Source: an uncultured Desulfatiglans sp. (GTDB lineage Bacteria > Desulfobacterota > DSM-4660 > Desulfatiglandales > Desulfatiglandaceae). From it: DNA of 64,000 nt. Position 1 is the stretch's first letter; each line of letters opens with the position of its first letter. The notes under the pieces are model-generated. The model saw only the letters and a list, made by a program, of their open reading frames with translations. It ran no database searches and was not told where the DNA came from. Below, piece after piece: positions 50,847 to 60,234 of the stretch. The stretch spans positions 458,874 through 522,873 of the forward strand of contig LR026961.1 of assembly GCA_900498135.1 (NCBI GenBank), given 5' to 3'. Both the position numbers and the translations under genes were made by a program.

Positions 50847-51880
50847 AGAAACCCGGACTCACCTTCTGGTCGGGGCTGATCGGTGTCACGGCCTGCCTTC
50901 TCCTGACGTCTCTCTTCGTCGGGCGCTACCCGATGACACCCGGTGACGTGTGCACCGCGTTTTTCCTGTGGGCATCCGATTTGTGGAACCAGTGGGTACT
51001 CGGGGCTACCGCCCCATCCGCCCCGACCATTCACCACACGGTCATCTTCGGGATCCGGCTGCCTCGCATCCTGGCCGCCGCCCTGATCGGCGCGGGCATG
51101 TCCGTAGCCGGAACCAGCTTTCAGGGGCTTTTCAAAAACCCGCTCGTTTCGCCAGAAATCCTGGGAGTGGCCTCAGGGGCCGGCTTTGGAGCAGCCATCG
51201 GCATCCTCATTTCCGCCCCTCCAGCACTCGTCCAGGGGTTGGCTTTTCTCTTCGGGATCGGCGCCGTCGGCATGGCCTACACCATGAGCCGCATGATTCG
51301 ATCCGGGCCCGTTCTGGTACTCGTGCTTTCAGGAATCATCGTCGGCGCACTCTTCTCGGCCCTGGTGGGGCTGCTCAAGTATGTCGCCGATCCCTACGAC
51401 ACCCTTCCAGCCATCGTCTTCTGGTTGATGGGAAGCCTCTCATCCGTCTCCATGACAGACGTCGGAATGGCGGCCCCCCCCGTAGCGGCATCCTGCCTCG
51501 TTCTCTTCATCATCCGCTGGAGGATGAATCTCCTGACGATGAGCGACGACGAAGCCAAGGCGCTCGGCGTCAACACGAAATGGATGACCAGGATCATCCT
51601 CATCTGCGCCACGCTGATCACCGCCTCCGCTGTCTGCATCAGCGGGATCATCGGATGGATCGGACTGGTTGTGCCGCATATCGGCCGGATGCTGGTCGGC
51701 CCCGACTTCCGCAAACTGCTGCCTGCCTCGGCCTTGATCGGTGCTGTCTTCCTCCTGCTGGTCGACAGCCTGTCCCGAACCATCTTTCCCACAGAGATCC
51801 CGCTGGGCATCCTGACCGCCATGATCGGAGCGCCGGTCTTCGCCTGGCTGATGATGAGGAGACAGGTTGGATGGCTGTAA
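50843..51880 (+). CDS. FecCD-type ABC transporter permease
   Basis: 345 residues from MKKPGLTFWSGLIGVTACLL, overlapping the radical SAM gene by ATGA. About ten hydrophobic helices. The family signature RLPRILAAALIGAGMSVAGTSFQGLFKNPLVSP is clear, as is GIIGWIGLVVPHIGRMLVGPDFRKLLPAS. These permeases import iron siderophores, heme or vitamin B12 with a BtuD/FepC ATPase, which follows directly. No damage seen. Confidence 0.95.
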   Translation: MKKPGLTFWSGLIGVTACLLLTSLFVGRYPMTPGDVCTAFFLWASDLWNQWVLGATAPSAPTIHHTVIFGIRLPRILAAALIGAGMSVAGTSFQGLFKNPLVSPEILGVASGAGFGAAIGILISAPPALVQGLAFLFGIGAVGMAYTMSRMIRSGPVLVLVLSGIIVGALFSALVGLLKYVADPYDTLPAIVFWLMGSLSSVSMTDVGMAAPPVAASCLVLFIIRWRMNLLTMSDDEAKALGVNTKWMTRIILICATLITASAVCISGIIGWIGLVVPHIGRMLVGPDFRKLLPASALIGAVFLLLVDSLSRTIFPTEIPLGILTAMIGAPVFAWLMMRRQVGWL

Positions 51881-52722
51881 TACTCGAGGTCAAAAACGCC
51901 GCCTTCTCCTATAATGGACGAACTCCGGTGTTTCGCGACATCTCGTTCAAGATCGCGGAGGGGGAGATTTTTTCCATTCTGGGCGGCAACGGGGCCGGCA
52001 AATCCACCTTGATCAAATCCATGCTCAATCTCATGCCGTTGTCCGAAGGATCCGTTCTGCTGTCCGGGAAGGACATTTCACGTCTGCCCTTGACGGCTGT
52101 CGCCGCCGCGACAGGTTACGTTCCCCAAACAAGCCAAACCGCGTTTCCTTTTTCCGTCTTCGAGTTCGTGCTCATGGGGCGCGCCCCTCACATCTCCATC
52201 TTCAGGATGCCTGGACGCTCGGACATCCGCATGACGCATCAGACACTCGAGAAGACGGGAATAGCGCATCTTGCGGAGAAGAGCGTCTCCGAGATCAGCG
52301 GCGGCGAAAGGCAGATGGTTATGCTCGCCAGGGCCGTCAATCAGCGTCCGCGGCTTCTCTTCCTGGACGAACCGACTTCTCATCTCGATATAGCCAACCA
52401 GATCAAAGTGCTTTCGATGCTCCAATGGTTGTCGAAAGAGGGGATATCCGTCATCATGACCACGCATTTTCCGGATCACGGCTTCCTGCTCTCCCAGCGG
52501 ATCGCACTGATCTACGGAGGTCGTCTCCTCGCTGTGGGAGAAGCCGGAAGCGTCATCAGCCCTGGAAACCTCTTCAAGGCCTACGGCGTGCCTATCGACG
52601 TGTGTTATGTCTCCCAGGCGGGCAGAAACGTTTGCATCCCGAGATTCGAGCCCGCTCGTCACCGTCAAGCCGATGATCCCGCCGCGGGCGGCGAGGCTGC
52701 CTTCGCCGTCCGCTTGGCATAA
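51871..52722 (+). CDS. FepC/BtuD-type ABC transporter ATPase
   Basis: 283 residues from MAVILEVKNAAFSYNGRTPV, starting ten bases before the permease stop. Walker A GGNGAGKSTLIKSML, signature SEISGGERQMVMLARAVNQR, Walker B LLFLDEPTSHLD and the switch histidine in TTHFPDHG are all present. It powers the adjacent FecCD permease. The last 40 residues are a Pro/Ala-rich tail typical of nothing special. With the binding protein truncated, the fused domain of the radical SAM protein may serve instead (guess). Confidence 0.95.
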   Translation: MAVILEVKNAAFSYNGRTPVFRDISFKIAEGEIFSILGGNGAGKSTLIKSMLNLMPLSEGSVLLSGKDISRLPLTAVAAATGYVPQTSQTAFPFSVFEFVLMGRAPHISIFRMPGRSDIRMTHQTLEKTGIAHLAEKSVSEISGGERQMVMLARAVNQRPRLLFLDEPTSHLDIANQIKVLSMLQWLSKEGISVIMTTHFPDHGFLLSQRIALIYGGRLLAVGEAGSVISPGNLFKAYGVPIDVCYVSQAGRNVCIPRFEPARHRQADDPAAGGEAAFAVRLA

Positions 52723-52790
52723 ATGCAGCCTCCCTTTCATCGCAACCTCAACGATTTCGAGAAGGCGAGCCAGCATAAGGACCCGATCTA

Positions 52791-53020
52791 GTTTCCATCC
52801 GGAAATGGTCTTTTTGGCCAATCTGGGTGTCAATCCACACGTTTGCTCGCGCGACGACAACCACCAGGTCGCCTCCGCGAAAGCGCTTCGGTTCCTCGAT
52901 ATCGGCAAACCGGGACCTGCCCCGAAGGGGTGGGACTGGGCACCGGAAGGGTGTGAAAAAAACCCTCATTTCCGGATTGGAAACCGGGTCGTGCTGGATG
53001 AATCATTTCCGGATGGAAAC
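52791..53020. repeat. dispersed palindromic repeat, copy C (longest)
   Basis: Begins GTTTCCATCCGGAAATG and ends CATTTCCGGATGGAAAC, exact inverse complements, with an inner second arm CATTTCCGGATTGGAAACC about 40 bases from the right end. Contains the core (CACGTTTGC...AAAGCG) and the tail AAACCGGGACCTGCC, GGTGGGACTGGG. Lies between the ATPase gene and the convergent TonB receptor gene. Confidence 0.8.
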
Positions 53021-53031
53021 GATCCATCCAT

Positions 53032-55272
53032 TCAAAAATGAACGGCGGCAGAAAGGAAGACAGTAAAAGGGGCACCGGGCTGATACGTGGAGCCAAGCGT
53101 CTGATAATCGGAGGTATTGATAATGCTGATATATTCCTTATCCATCAGGTTGTAGAACGACAGAGAAACATCCAGTTCGCGGACATTTATTTTCGGGATC
53201 GATGTCGTATACGTCATATCGAAATCGACTATCAAGGCATCGTCGACTTTTTCGGTCTGCAAGATGTCTCCGTACCTGCTCGAGGTGTATCTCATGATTG
53301 GAGACAATGAAAAATTGCCGATTCTGTAGCTCAGCAGCGCTTTGGCCAGAAATTCCGGGGCGTCAGGCACCTGATTCCCGTCGATCGACACGACGGATCC
53401 TGCCTGATTATAGATATTCTGAGAAAAATAGAACCGGTTGTAAGAGAAGGATGCATACAGAGACAGATTCCTGGTAGGAACGGCTCCTGCTTCCAGTTCG
53501 AATCCGTACCCTTCCGCATCGAAAATGGTGGCAGGAAAACTGACTCCGAGCGAGTCGTCATAATAAGTGGCGGCCTTGTTTTTGTGCCTGGCATAATAGA
53601 TCGTTGGAACAACATAGAGCTTTTCCGAGATATATCTCAAGCCGAGATCGAAATTATCGGCTATTTCGAGTTCCTGTTTATTCCATAGATCTTGCAGTGT
53701 TATTCCCTGTTTGTAAAATTCGCTTTTCTGAGAAATATAATAAGGATAAAGAGCGACGCTCATGCCGAAATTTCTGCCGTAAGAAAAATAGGCACTCAAA
53801 GAATCTTTCAATTTGTAGTTCAAACCAAAATTGGGAAGAATCTTATCAAAATCCTTCGAAGCCGCACTCGCCTTCGATTCGATGGACGTCGTCAAATTGA
53901 GCGCTTCCTCATAGCTTACATCCGGAATGCCGGTTGCATCGTAGGTGGTGATGTCCGGCATCGAATAGCGCAGATATTTGACACCCCCTTCCAGCGTCAA
54001 TCGACCGTAAGAATATTTCCCTGACGCAATCGGAGCATGCTGACGATGTTTTGAGGAATTGGAAAGAATTTGCCACTTGTCGAAAACCAGTTCTCCGGAA
54101 TCGAGTTTATACAATTTCCATGATGTCGGTGGGCCCGGCTTTTCCTGTTCGAGATAGAAATAACCTATCGTATAATCGAATGATCGGATTTTCTGAGTAT
54201 ACTCCGCCAGAACGCCTACGATATCATGATCTGTATCCCATCTTCTGATTCTGTTTTGTCCATTTTTCATGGTGATTGTTTCAGAGTAATATCCATTATC
54301 ATTCCAGTAGAATGGTTTTACACTTATTTTAGCATCATTTGAAATATGATATTTTGCATTTAGAAAAAAATTGAAATCAACGAAATCATTCTTGTTATAA
54401 TCATAATAAAAGTAATCATTTCTGTCATTTGTGTATTCTAAATTGTAGTTTTTATCCAGAGAAGACGCCTGCTTATAATTGAGCGGCCTGTATGTGTTTA
54501 CCTTTGCATTGTCATAGATGGAGAATGCTTCGATTTCGAATTTTTCGCCTAGTTTTTGTGTCAAACCAGCCATAGCATTGTTCCTGCCCGAATGTCCTTC
54601 TCCTTTCCACTTGTCTGCATTCGTGTTGGAATACGACAAAAATGCGCCGGTATCGGAAGGCAGCAATCCCGTATCGAGGCGAAGGAAACTTCTTCTTGCG
54701 TCATGGCTTCCCAACGCCTGCCTGAAATCGAAGCTGAATTCTTCCGAAGGCCTCTTGACCTCCAGATCGATTTTCCCGCCGATGCTTGTCAAACCGAAAG
54801 CCTTATCTGCAGGAAGTCCTCCCTTGTAGATCGATACGCTTTTGAAGTTTTCCATATCGTAGATGTTGGCTCCCCCCCCGGGCCTCCCGCTGACAGGGAT
54901 GTTTTCCACATTGACAGGGGAGGCGGGGTTGCCTCCGCCGGTTGCCTCCACCCCTCTGAATCTGAATGATTCATGATAGTTGCTGATATCCCCCAAGCCT
55001 AGGGGATCCACGCTCTGTTGATTCACCGAGGGCATGAGATTGATGGTTTTCTGCACGGACATCGTGGATCCTGTCCCGAGGACATCCATCGCTTTTTCCG
55101 TGATTTTTGTTTTGGTGTTGGTTTCTGTAAACATCGGCCCCACAAAATCGTCCTCTTCGAACTCGCCCTGTACGATGATATCAGGCAGGTAAATAACCTC
55201 TTCCGCTGAAAACGCCCAACCGTTCAACAACATACAACCCATCGAAAGCGCAGCCAGGAACAACCGTCTCAT
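53032..55272 (-). CDS. TonB-dependent outer-membrane receptor
   Basis: 746 residues with a signal peptide (LFLAALSMGCMLLNGWAFSA). The plug domain has VLGTGSTMSVQKTINLMPSV, the ESFRFRGVEATGGGNPASPV and IYDMENFKSVSIYKGGLPAD segments, and the rest is an aromatic-rich beta-barrel ending in FTVFLSAAVHF, the usual final aromatic residue. It imports a large metal complex at the cost of TonB energy. Convergent with the FecCD/ATPase genes and sharing their operator, it is the likely outer-membrane entry of the same route. Confidence 0.95.
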   Translation of the reverse strand: MRRLFLAALSMGCMLLNGWAFSAEEVIYLPDIIVQGEFEEDDFVGPMFTETNTKTKITEKAMDVLGTGSTMSVQKTINLMPSVNQQSVDPLGLGDISNYHESFRFRGVEATGGGNPASPVNVENIPVSGRPGGGANIYDMENFKSVSIYKGGLPADKAFGLTSIGGKIDLEVKRPSEEFSFDFRQALGSHDARRSFLRLDTGLLPSDTGAFLSYSNTNADKWKGEGHSGRNNAMAGLTQKLGEKFEIEAFSIYDNAKVNTYRPLNYKQASSLDKNYNLEYTNDRNDYFYYDYNKNDFVDFNFFLNAKYHISNDAKISVKPFYWNDNGYYSETITMKNGQNRIRRWDTDHDIVGVLAEYTQKIRSFDYTIGYFYLEQEKPGPPTSWKLYKLDSGELVFDKWQILSNSSKHRQHAPIASGKYSYGRLTLEGGVKYLRYSMPDITTYDATGIPDVSYEEALNLTTSIESKASAASKDFDKILPNFGLNYKLKDSLSAYFSYGRNFGMSVALYPYYISQKSEFYKQGITLQDLWNKQELEIADNFDLGLRYISEKLYVVPTIYYARHKNKAATYYDDSLGVSFPATIFDAEGYGFELEAGAVPTRNLSLYASFSYNRFYFSQNIYNQAGSVVSIDGNQVPDAPEFLAKALLSYRIGNFSLSPIMRYTSSRYGDILQTEKVDDALIVDFDMTYTTSIPKINVRELDVSLSFYNLMDKEYISIINTSDYQTLGSTYQPGAPFTVFLSAAVHF

Positions 55273-55617
55273 TTCGAATCTCCTTTCAGGTCGTCTCGTT
55301 CAAGATATGCAAAGCCATAAAGATTTCGATGTTTCTTTTCCGCTCACAAAGATGGCGCCGTAGAGCGTCGAATGCCTGGAAAGGCTTCGTATCCATCCGG
55401 AAATGATCAACTGGGGATGACGACGTTTTCAGTCGAGGAGGAAGGATTTTTGTCTCATATCCGGCAAAAACCTTTTCCCCGCGTGGAAACGGGCTCATTC
55501 GGCGCCATACGCCTGTTCCGCATCCGCAAGGCAGGCGTGACCAGGGTCCTCTTCTGTCCCACAATGGGGAATCTGCAAAGAACCGAGGCACTACGGCCTT
55601 TTAATGCATTATGTATT
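55273..55617. other. upstream region of the TonB receptor with a weak relic of the dispersed repeat
   Basis: No gene. At 55390-55493 the ends ATCCATCCGGAAATG and CGCGTGGAAAC resemble the arms of the dispersed repeat, but the core does not match, so this is a possible degenerate copy only. The distance between the operator at 55618 and the receptor start (~350 bases) is unusually long. Confidence 0.35.
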
Positions 55618-55632
55618 ATTCCAATATGGAAT
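55618..55632. promoter_or_regulatory. palindromic operator ATTCCA-N3-TGGAAT (site 2)
   Basis: Perfect inverted repeat ATTCCAATATGGAAT, same arms as site 1 at 48189. It lies about 350 bases upstream of the TonB receptor start and about 85 bases from the end of the IS66-type element, whose arrival may have altered the spacing. Confidence 0.65.
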
Positions 55633-55738
55633 AGCTCGTCAAGAAAAAACTCTGTTCCATTTCGGAGGGGTCTACCCGCTCCACTGACTCCCTCCCGAAC
55701 AGAGTCATCGGGAAAGGTAATCGATCACAGGATCTGGA

Positions 55739-57139
55739 TCAGGCGGTGGGGTGAGCAATCCAGGCGAGGTCGGGTTCCTGACCCCGGAAGTAGGCGCGCA
55801 GGGCATCAACAAGGATGGGGAAGGTTGTTTTTTTCTGCAGGCGGCAAGTCTGCCTGAGCGAGAGGATACGCTCCACCCAGCGATTGCCTTTTTCACTGGA
55901 CGTACCCTGGCTGGACTTGCGCCACAGCACGGCGAATCGAAGCATCCGCTCAGCATGATTGTTCGTGGGATCCACCCCCTGCTCCGAGAGGAACGTCCAA
56001 AGGCTTTCGATCTCCCTGCGAAGACGGCGTGCAAATCTGCCGGCATCATCCTTGCGCTTCTCATGAAGGGTGATCAAGCGGATCAAACGAGCATAAAAGG
56101 CCTGCCACTCTCCGACGGAGGGGGGATCCTTGGCCATATGACATAGTCGTTGGAGTTCATGGGTTGCCCACAGACCGAACCGTTTTATGTCCGGGTCTTT
56201 CCTTTCGGAGAGTTCCTTGGCCTTGCGGATCAGATGAGCAAGGCAGGTCTGCCGCAGTCCGACCCATTTGCGGTACACGCCGTATCCGTCCGAGACCAGG
56301 ATGCCGGTCCAGTCCTTGATCAATGCTTCGAAGGCTTCCTTCGAGCGGTTGGAATGGATCATGAAGAAAGCCACTGCCGGCCCCGCCATGACCCACAGCC
56401 ATTGCAGGAGGCCGTTGAGGCGATGGCTGGTCTCGTCGATGTGGTTGACCGGCGCCTGCCTGGCTGCCTGGCCGATCGTTTCATAGTGGGGTTGGATCGC
56501 GGCACAAGCCCGAACGATGATCTTCTGGATGGCGCTCAGGCTGATATGGAACCCAAGCACCGAAGCGCAGAAGGTTTGAATCGTTGACCGGCTGTCTGCC
56601 TGGGTGCCCGCCATCTCGGCGATCATGGCTGAAAGCCTGGGACCGTAGCCTGTCCGATGTTCCCTGGGGACGGTGGCCTTTTGCATCTTGCCGCAGACCG
56701 GGCACCTGCCTCGGTGTAGCTCGAAGTGGATGACCTCGAGTTCGATCGGCGGCAGTTCGATGACTTGGTGCGTATAATACGGTTCGGTTTCGGGGAACTC
56801 GCGGTTGCCGCAGGTGCAGATTTCCGGAAGGATGACTCGGGTTTCCTTCGGCGGGAGCATCTCCTGCCGGTGCCCCGGATGGCTCAGTTTCCGTCGATCG
56901 GTGCCTTTCTTTTTCTTACCGGATTTTTTCTTTTTGAAGGGCGGATCCGAGGACGGCGGCCGATCCGAGTTGGAGGAATCCTTGTTCAGACGCGCTTCGA
57001 GTTGTTCGATCCGTTTTCGGAGTTCGCGGTTTTCCTCCACAAGGGCGAGGATGATCTGGATGAGCACGGAGCGCGGCACATCCTGCAGCCCCTCTTCGGT
57101 CAAGGCGATGCCTTCGGGAAAAAGAGGCGTTTCAGGCAT
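55739..57139 (-). CDS. tnpC: IS66-family transposase TnpC
   Basis: 466 residues from MPETPLFPEGIALTEEGLQD. A coiled coil (residues 30-60), a basic KKKKSGKKKKG linker, a zinc-binding region (CTCGN.., CPVCGKM) and the catalytic domain with aspartate in VNHIDETSHRLNG, aspartate in ILVSDGYGVYRKW and glutamate in DPTNNHAERMLRFAVLWRKS. All catalytic residues are present, so the enzyme may be active. It overlaps the DruA-like gene by eight bases. Confidence 0.9.
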   Translation of the reverse strand: MPETPLFPEGIALTEEGLQDVPRSVLIQIILALVEENRELRKRIEQLEARLNKDSSNSDRPPSSDPPFKKKKSGKKKKGTDRRKLSHPGHRQEMLPPKETRVILPEICTCGNREFPETEPYYTHQVIELPPIELEVIHFELHRGRCPVCGKMQKATVPREHRTGYGPRLSAMIAEMAGTQADSRSTIQTFCASVLGFHISLSAIQKIIVRACAAIQPHYETIGQAARQAPVNHIDETSHRLNGLLQWLWVMAGPAVAFFMIHSNRSKEAFEALIKDWTGILVSDGYGVYRKWVGLRQTCLAHLIRKAKELSERKDPDIKRFGLWATHELQRLCHMAKDPPSVGEWQAFYARLIRLITLHEKRKDDAGRFARRLRREIESLWTFLSEQGVDPTNNHAERMLRFAVLWRKSSQGTSSEKGNRWVERILSLRQTCRLQKKTTFPILVDALRAYFRGQEPDLAWIAHPTA

Positions 57140-58007
57140 GGAGCGCCTCCCGGAAACGCTTGCCAAGCGGGTAGAGGTAGACCGCCTTGACCGGTTCCAT
57201 GCAGCGGTTATAGCGGTCGTAGCGTCCACGCCCCTTGGTCAGTCCTGCATAGACCCAGTTGGCTGCCCGGTAGCAGGTGCCCTGGAACCGGGTGGTGTCC
57301 ACGAAGGTTTCGAGCAAGGCAACGGGATGGCGGTAAAACGCCTGCCAGTCCCCGGGAAGCATCCGGATGTTGGCGCTCAGAAGCTTCGAGGCCAAGTGTT
57401 CCACCGAAACCCAGCCCGGAATCAGGAACCGGACGTTATTGACGACCTTGTAGAGGTTCGCTTCCCTGGTACGGGGCTCCCAACCGATGAACCGGTCGCG
57501 GCACTCCACCTTCCAGGCCGCTGAGCCCCAACCGAGGCAAGCCACCAGGTGTCCATCCAGGTAGGCCAGGTACTTCAAGTATGCACCGACGATTCGGGGG
57601 CGCCCCAGGTAATGGTACTTATCGACCAGGTGATCCCACAGGCCTTCATCCGGGGTGCGCCGGACCATCTCGATTTTCAAAGAGCCAAACTCGGAGACCG
57701 TTCCGTGAATCTCCGAGGTGTCGTAGTTATAGCTGCGTCGAACAGCCTTGCGGGGCTTCCGATGATTCGTTGTGGACAAAGGCGGGGGGAGATTAACAAC
57801 CTGCTTTTCTTGGAGCTTGAGCAGCAGCGCACGGCAGGCCATCCCTTTGAGTTGCCCGTTCGGCTGCCGCCAGTCCCAGTGCTCACACAGCACTCGGGAG
57901 ATGGCGGTTCGACCGCGTTCCCAATGCCGGGAGATGGTATCGCGGATAACCGAGAGGTCTTCCTCTCTGATTTGACGGCCACGAATTTGATACAGGGTCT
58001 CTGCCAA
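57132..58007 (-). CDS. DUF4338 (DruA-like) protein carried by the IS66-type element
   Basis: 291 residues from a TTG start preceded by AGGAGG. HLVDKYHYLGRPRIVGAYLK, LACLGWGSAAWKVECRDRF and IGWEPRTREANLYKVVNNVR, then LLETFVDTTRFQGTCYRAAN and WVYAGLTKGRGRYDR, are the DUF4338 signature shared with DruA of the Druantia phage-defence system. Here it lies in a transposable element without other Druantia genes, as is common for DUF4338 copies linked to IS66-like transposases. Its role in the element is unknown. Confidence 0.85.
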   Translation of the reverse strand: MAETLYQIRGRQIREEDLSVIRDTISRHWERGRTAISRVLCEHWDWRQPNGQLKGMACRALLLKLQEKQVVNLPPPLSTTNHRKPRKAVRRSYNYDTSEIHGTVSEFGSLKIEMVRRTPDEGLWDHLVDKYHYLGRPRIVGAYLKYLAYLDGHLVACLGWGSAAWKVECRDRFIGWEPRTREANLYKVVNNVRFLIPGWVSVEHLASKLLSANIRMLPGDWQAFYRHPVALLETFVDTTRFQGTCYRAANWVYAGLTKGRGRYDRYNRCMEPVKAVYLYPLGKRFREALHA

Positions 58008-58230
58008 GGTGCTGTTTCCTCCTGGCAAAGCACCCTAGCAAAATTTAGGCTCGGACGCCAGGGAAAAATGCACCCCCTGTGATCAAATACCGGGAAAGTC
58101 CTCTTTTCGCTTTTCTTTCGGAGTTTTGCTCCGGCAAAGCATCGCGGCGAAGATCCGCCAACCCTTTACCGGGAGGCGGTAAAACCCGCCCGGCGCGCTT
58201 CGTGCCCCGGGGGCGCTCCGCTCGCTGTCT

Positions 58231-60018
58231 TCAGAGGGGGCACTCGCTCCGCTCGTCGCCCTTGAGGCAGGGACCAACATAGATCAGACCGAGGTACTGC
58301 TCCTTCTGTCGACGGGCGGTTTCAGCGAGCTTTTCGAGGGTGGTCGGTACGACCTGCTCCTCCTCTGCGTAACCGGCCTTGTACACCAGCCTGGCCGGGG
58401 TCCCTGCCTGGTAACCTCGCAGAAGGACCGGGGTCAGATCATCGAGGGACGAAAGCCCCATAAAGATGCAGATGGTGACTCCCGCCGCACCCGCCGATTC
58501 GACGACGGAGGGGTTCTGCAGCAGCATCCAGGGGGCGGCGACAAGGATGCCGCCGTTGCAGGCGACATCCGTCCGGATCAAGGCGTTGGACGTATTGAAG
58601 GAACTCAGGCCGGGAATGATCTTCAGCTCGCCCGGATCGACATAGTCGCGCACCCAGCTCCATCCGCTCCAAATCGTCGGGTCGCCGTATTCCACGATGC
58701 CGACATTCCTGCCGACGTCCAGCGCCTGCCGGATCAACTCGGCCGCGCCCCTCTGCTTTTCAACCAGCAGCGCCTTCTGATCGGCTTTCGAAAGCTCCGG
58801 ATGCGCCTTTCTGACGACAGGAGGCACATAGCTGTAGATATCGAAAAGCACGGGCTTATCCCCCATATACCCGGCGTATTCTTTGTGGAGGTCCGGCGGG
58901 CAGACATAGACATCCGCTTCGGCGAAGGCCGCGACCGCCTGATGCGTCAAGAGGTGCGAGTCGCCGCTCCCCGTGCCGATCACGAAGAGGCGCCCCCCGT
59001 CCGGGAGGCCGACCCGTTCGATCCTTGCGACGGCCTTGACCCACCGCTCCCCTAGACGATCATCCGGAGCGACCAGGAAAAACCGGCCGCCCTCTTCGAT
59101 CGGCCTCCCGTCGCGCCTGTCGGCAAGCAGTATGCGCCCGCCCATGCGCCCGAGGAAGATCTCGCCGGCCGAAAACAGCGCCTGATAGCCGTCCGGAGCC
59201 GACACCACGAATCCGCTCCGAAGGTCGGGCTCCATCCCAGAAGCGGAAAGGAGGTCCTTCATCGAAACCCCTTCCATAGCCACGGTGCCCTGAAAAACCC
59301 CGTCACTCCCCACTTGATCCACGCTCAGGGTCCGCCGGGGATATGGACTCAGATCTTCGAACCGCCGGCCGGACCCTTTCCCGGCGATCAACTCGAAGGA
59401 TTCGCTGTGAAGCGGATCCACCTTTGCACGCGGAGGATCGGGGCACACATCGACGACCCGGATCAGGCAAACACCTTCAACGAAGCGATCCGACCTCCGG
59501 TCGCTTGAAACCACCAGTTTGGGGAAGGCCGGACCCCCTGCAAGCGGCTCGGGCCCTCGGCTGGAAAGCGCGGGGTCCGTGCAGGGGCCTGGCTCTTTCA
59601 GCGGCATGACGGGCTCGGCAGCGTAGGCGATCAGGAAATCGCCGGGGCTCCCGTAGAGGATCTCGCCCCAGGACAGAAGCACCGCTTCGCCGCTGGAATT
59701 GCGCACCATGACGGCGAGGTCCCCCTGTCCACCGAAAACGCTTTCCTCTTTGGCGATATGGGCGGCCTCGAGCAGGAAACGCAACGGGACACCGCGGTAG
59801 CGCAAAACGCCGTCAGACGCCCCGCCGGAAGAAATCTCCATGATTTGGGCCTCGGCGGGCTGCATCCGTCCGAGATCCTGCAGCGTCAGAGTCAAGGGTT
59901 GACGCACCAGCCCCGCGATGCAGAGCGGATTCGCTTCGCGGATCCCGGCATCAGCGGGCCATGCCGCCAGGAGACTGAACAAAAAGGCGAACATCACGCA
60001 GGGACGGATTCGTTTCAT
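58231..60018 (-). CDS. exported fusion of molybdopterin-type fold and tetrapyrrole methylase
   Basis: 595 residues from MKRIRPCVMFAFLFSLLAAW (signal peptide ending PADA), chosen over a longer upstream frame. The N-terminal part carries two units resembling the sulfite-oxidase molybdopterin fold (QPLTLTLQDLGRMQPAE, YRGVPLRFLLEAAHI; then RRTLSVDQVGSDGVFQGTVA, MEGVSMKDLLSASGM). From about residue 340 a tetrapyrrole methylase (CobI/CbiL-like) follows: VIGTGSGDSHLLT, VEYGDPTIWSGW, LIPG-type KIIPGLSSF, and LIYVGPC. SAM would have to be available outside the cytoplasm for catalysis, so binding or a non-methylating role is possible. Linked to the uptake cluster by operator site 3. Confidence 0.75.
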   Translation of the reverse strand: MKRIRPCVMFAFLFSLLAAWPADAGIREANPLCIAGLVRQPLTLTLQDLGRMQPAEAQIMEISSGGASDGVLRYRGVPLRFLLEAAHIAKEESVFGGQGDLAVMVRNSSGEAVLLSWGEILYGSPGDFLIAYAAEPVMPLKEPGPCTDPALSSRGPEPLAGGPAFPKLVVSSDRRSDRFVEGVCLIRVVDVCPDPPRAKVDPLHSESFELIAGKGSGRRFEDLSPYPRRTLSVDQVGSDGVFQGTVAMEGVSMKDLLSASGMEPDLRSGFVVSAPDGYQALFSAGEIFLGRMGGRILLADRRDGRPIEEGGRFFLVAPDDRLGERWVKAVARIERVGLPDGGRLFVIGTGSGDSHLLTHQAVAAFAEADVYVCPPDLHKEYAGYMGDKPVLFDIYSYVPPVVRKAHPELSKADQKALLVEKQRGAAELIRQALDVGRNVGIVEYGDPTIWSGWSWVRDYVDPGELKIIPGLSSFNTSNALIRTDVACNGGILVAAPWMLLQNPSVVESAGAAGVTICIFMGLSSLDDLTPVLLRGYQAGTPARLVYKAGYAEEEQVVPTTLEKLAETARRQKEQYLGLIYVGPCLKGDERSECPL

Positions 60019-60212
60019 TGCGCTCTTCTCCATTTTTCGGCCGCTGATCACCCTCAGCCGATCTCGTTTCTCGCACACACGCCACACCTTCATCTCCATC
60101 CGAAAGGACGGCGATTTCCCCTGGGGGCTGCACAATCCATGGCCGCCTCCTTGACGCGTGATCAAACCGGCAGCGGCCGCCTTCAAAAGGGCTGTTGTGT
60201 CGCAAATGATAT

Positions 60213-60234
60213 ATTCCATAATGTACTATGGAGT
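60213..60234. promoter_or_regulatory. palindromic operator, variant of ATTCCA/TGGAAT (site 3)
   Basis: ATTCCATAATGTACTATGGA followed by GT: arms ATTCCATA and TATGGAGT pair at 7 of 8 bases around a six-base centre, so the half-sites match sites 1 and 2 but are spaced wider. It lies about 195 bases upstream of the exported methylase fusion. Confidence 0.5.

Larger units (their letters stand above)
55716..58091 (-). mobile_element. IS66-type element with DruA-like accessory gene
   Basis: Bounded by inverted ends GGTAATCGATCACAGG (left) and GGTATTTGATCACAGG (right, reverse complement), 13 of 16 matching. It contains a complete tnpC and one accessory gene in tight order, both on the minus strand. 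tnpA and tnpB of classical IS66 elements are not present. No target duplication was established. Confidence 0.7.
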
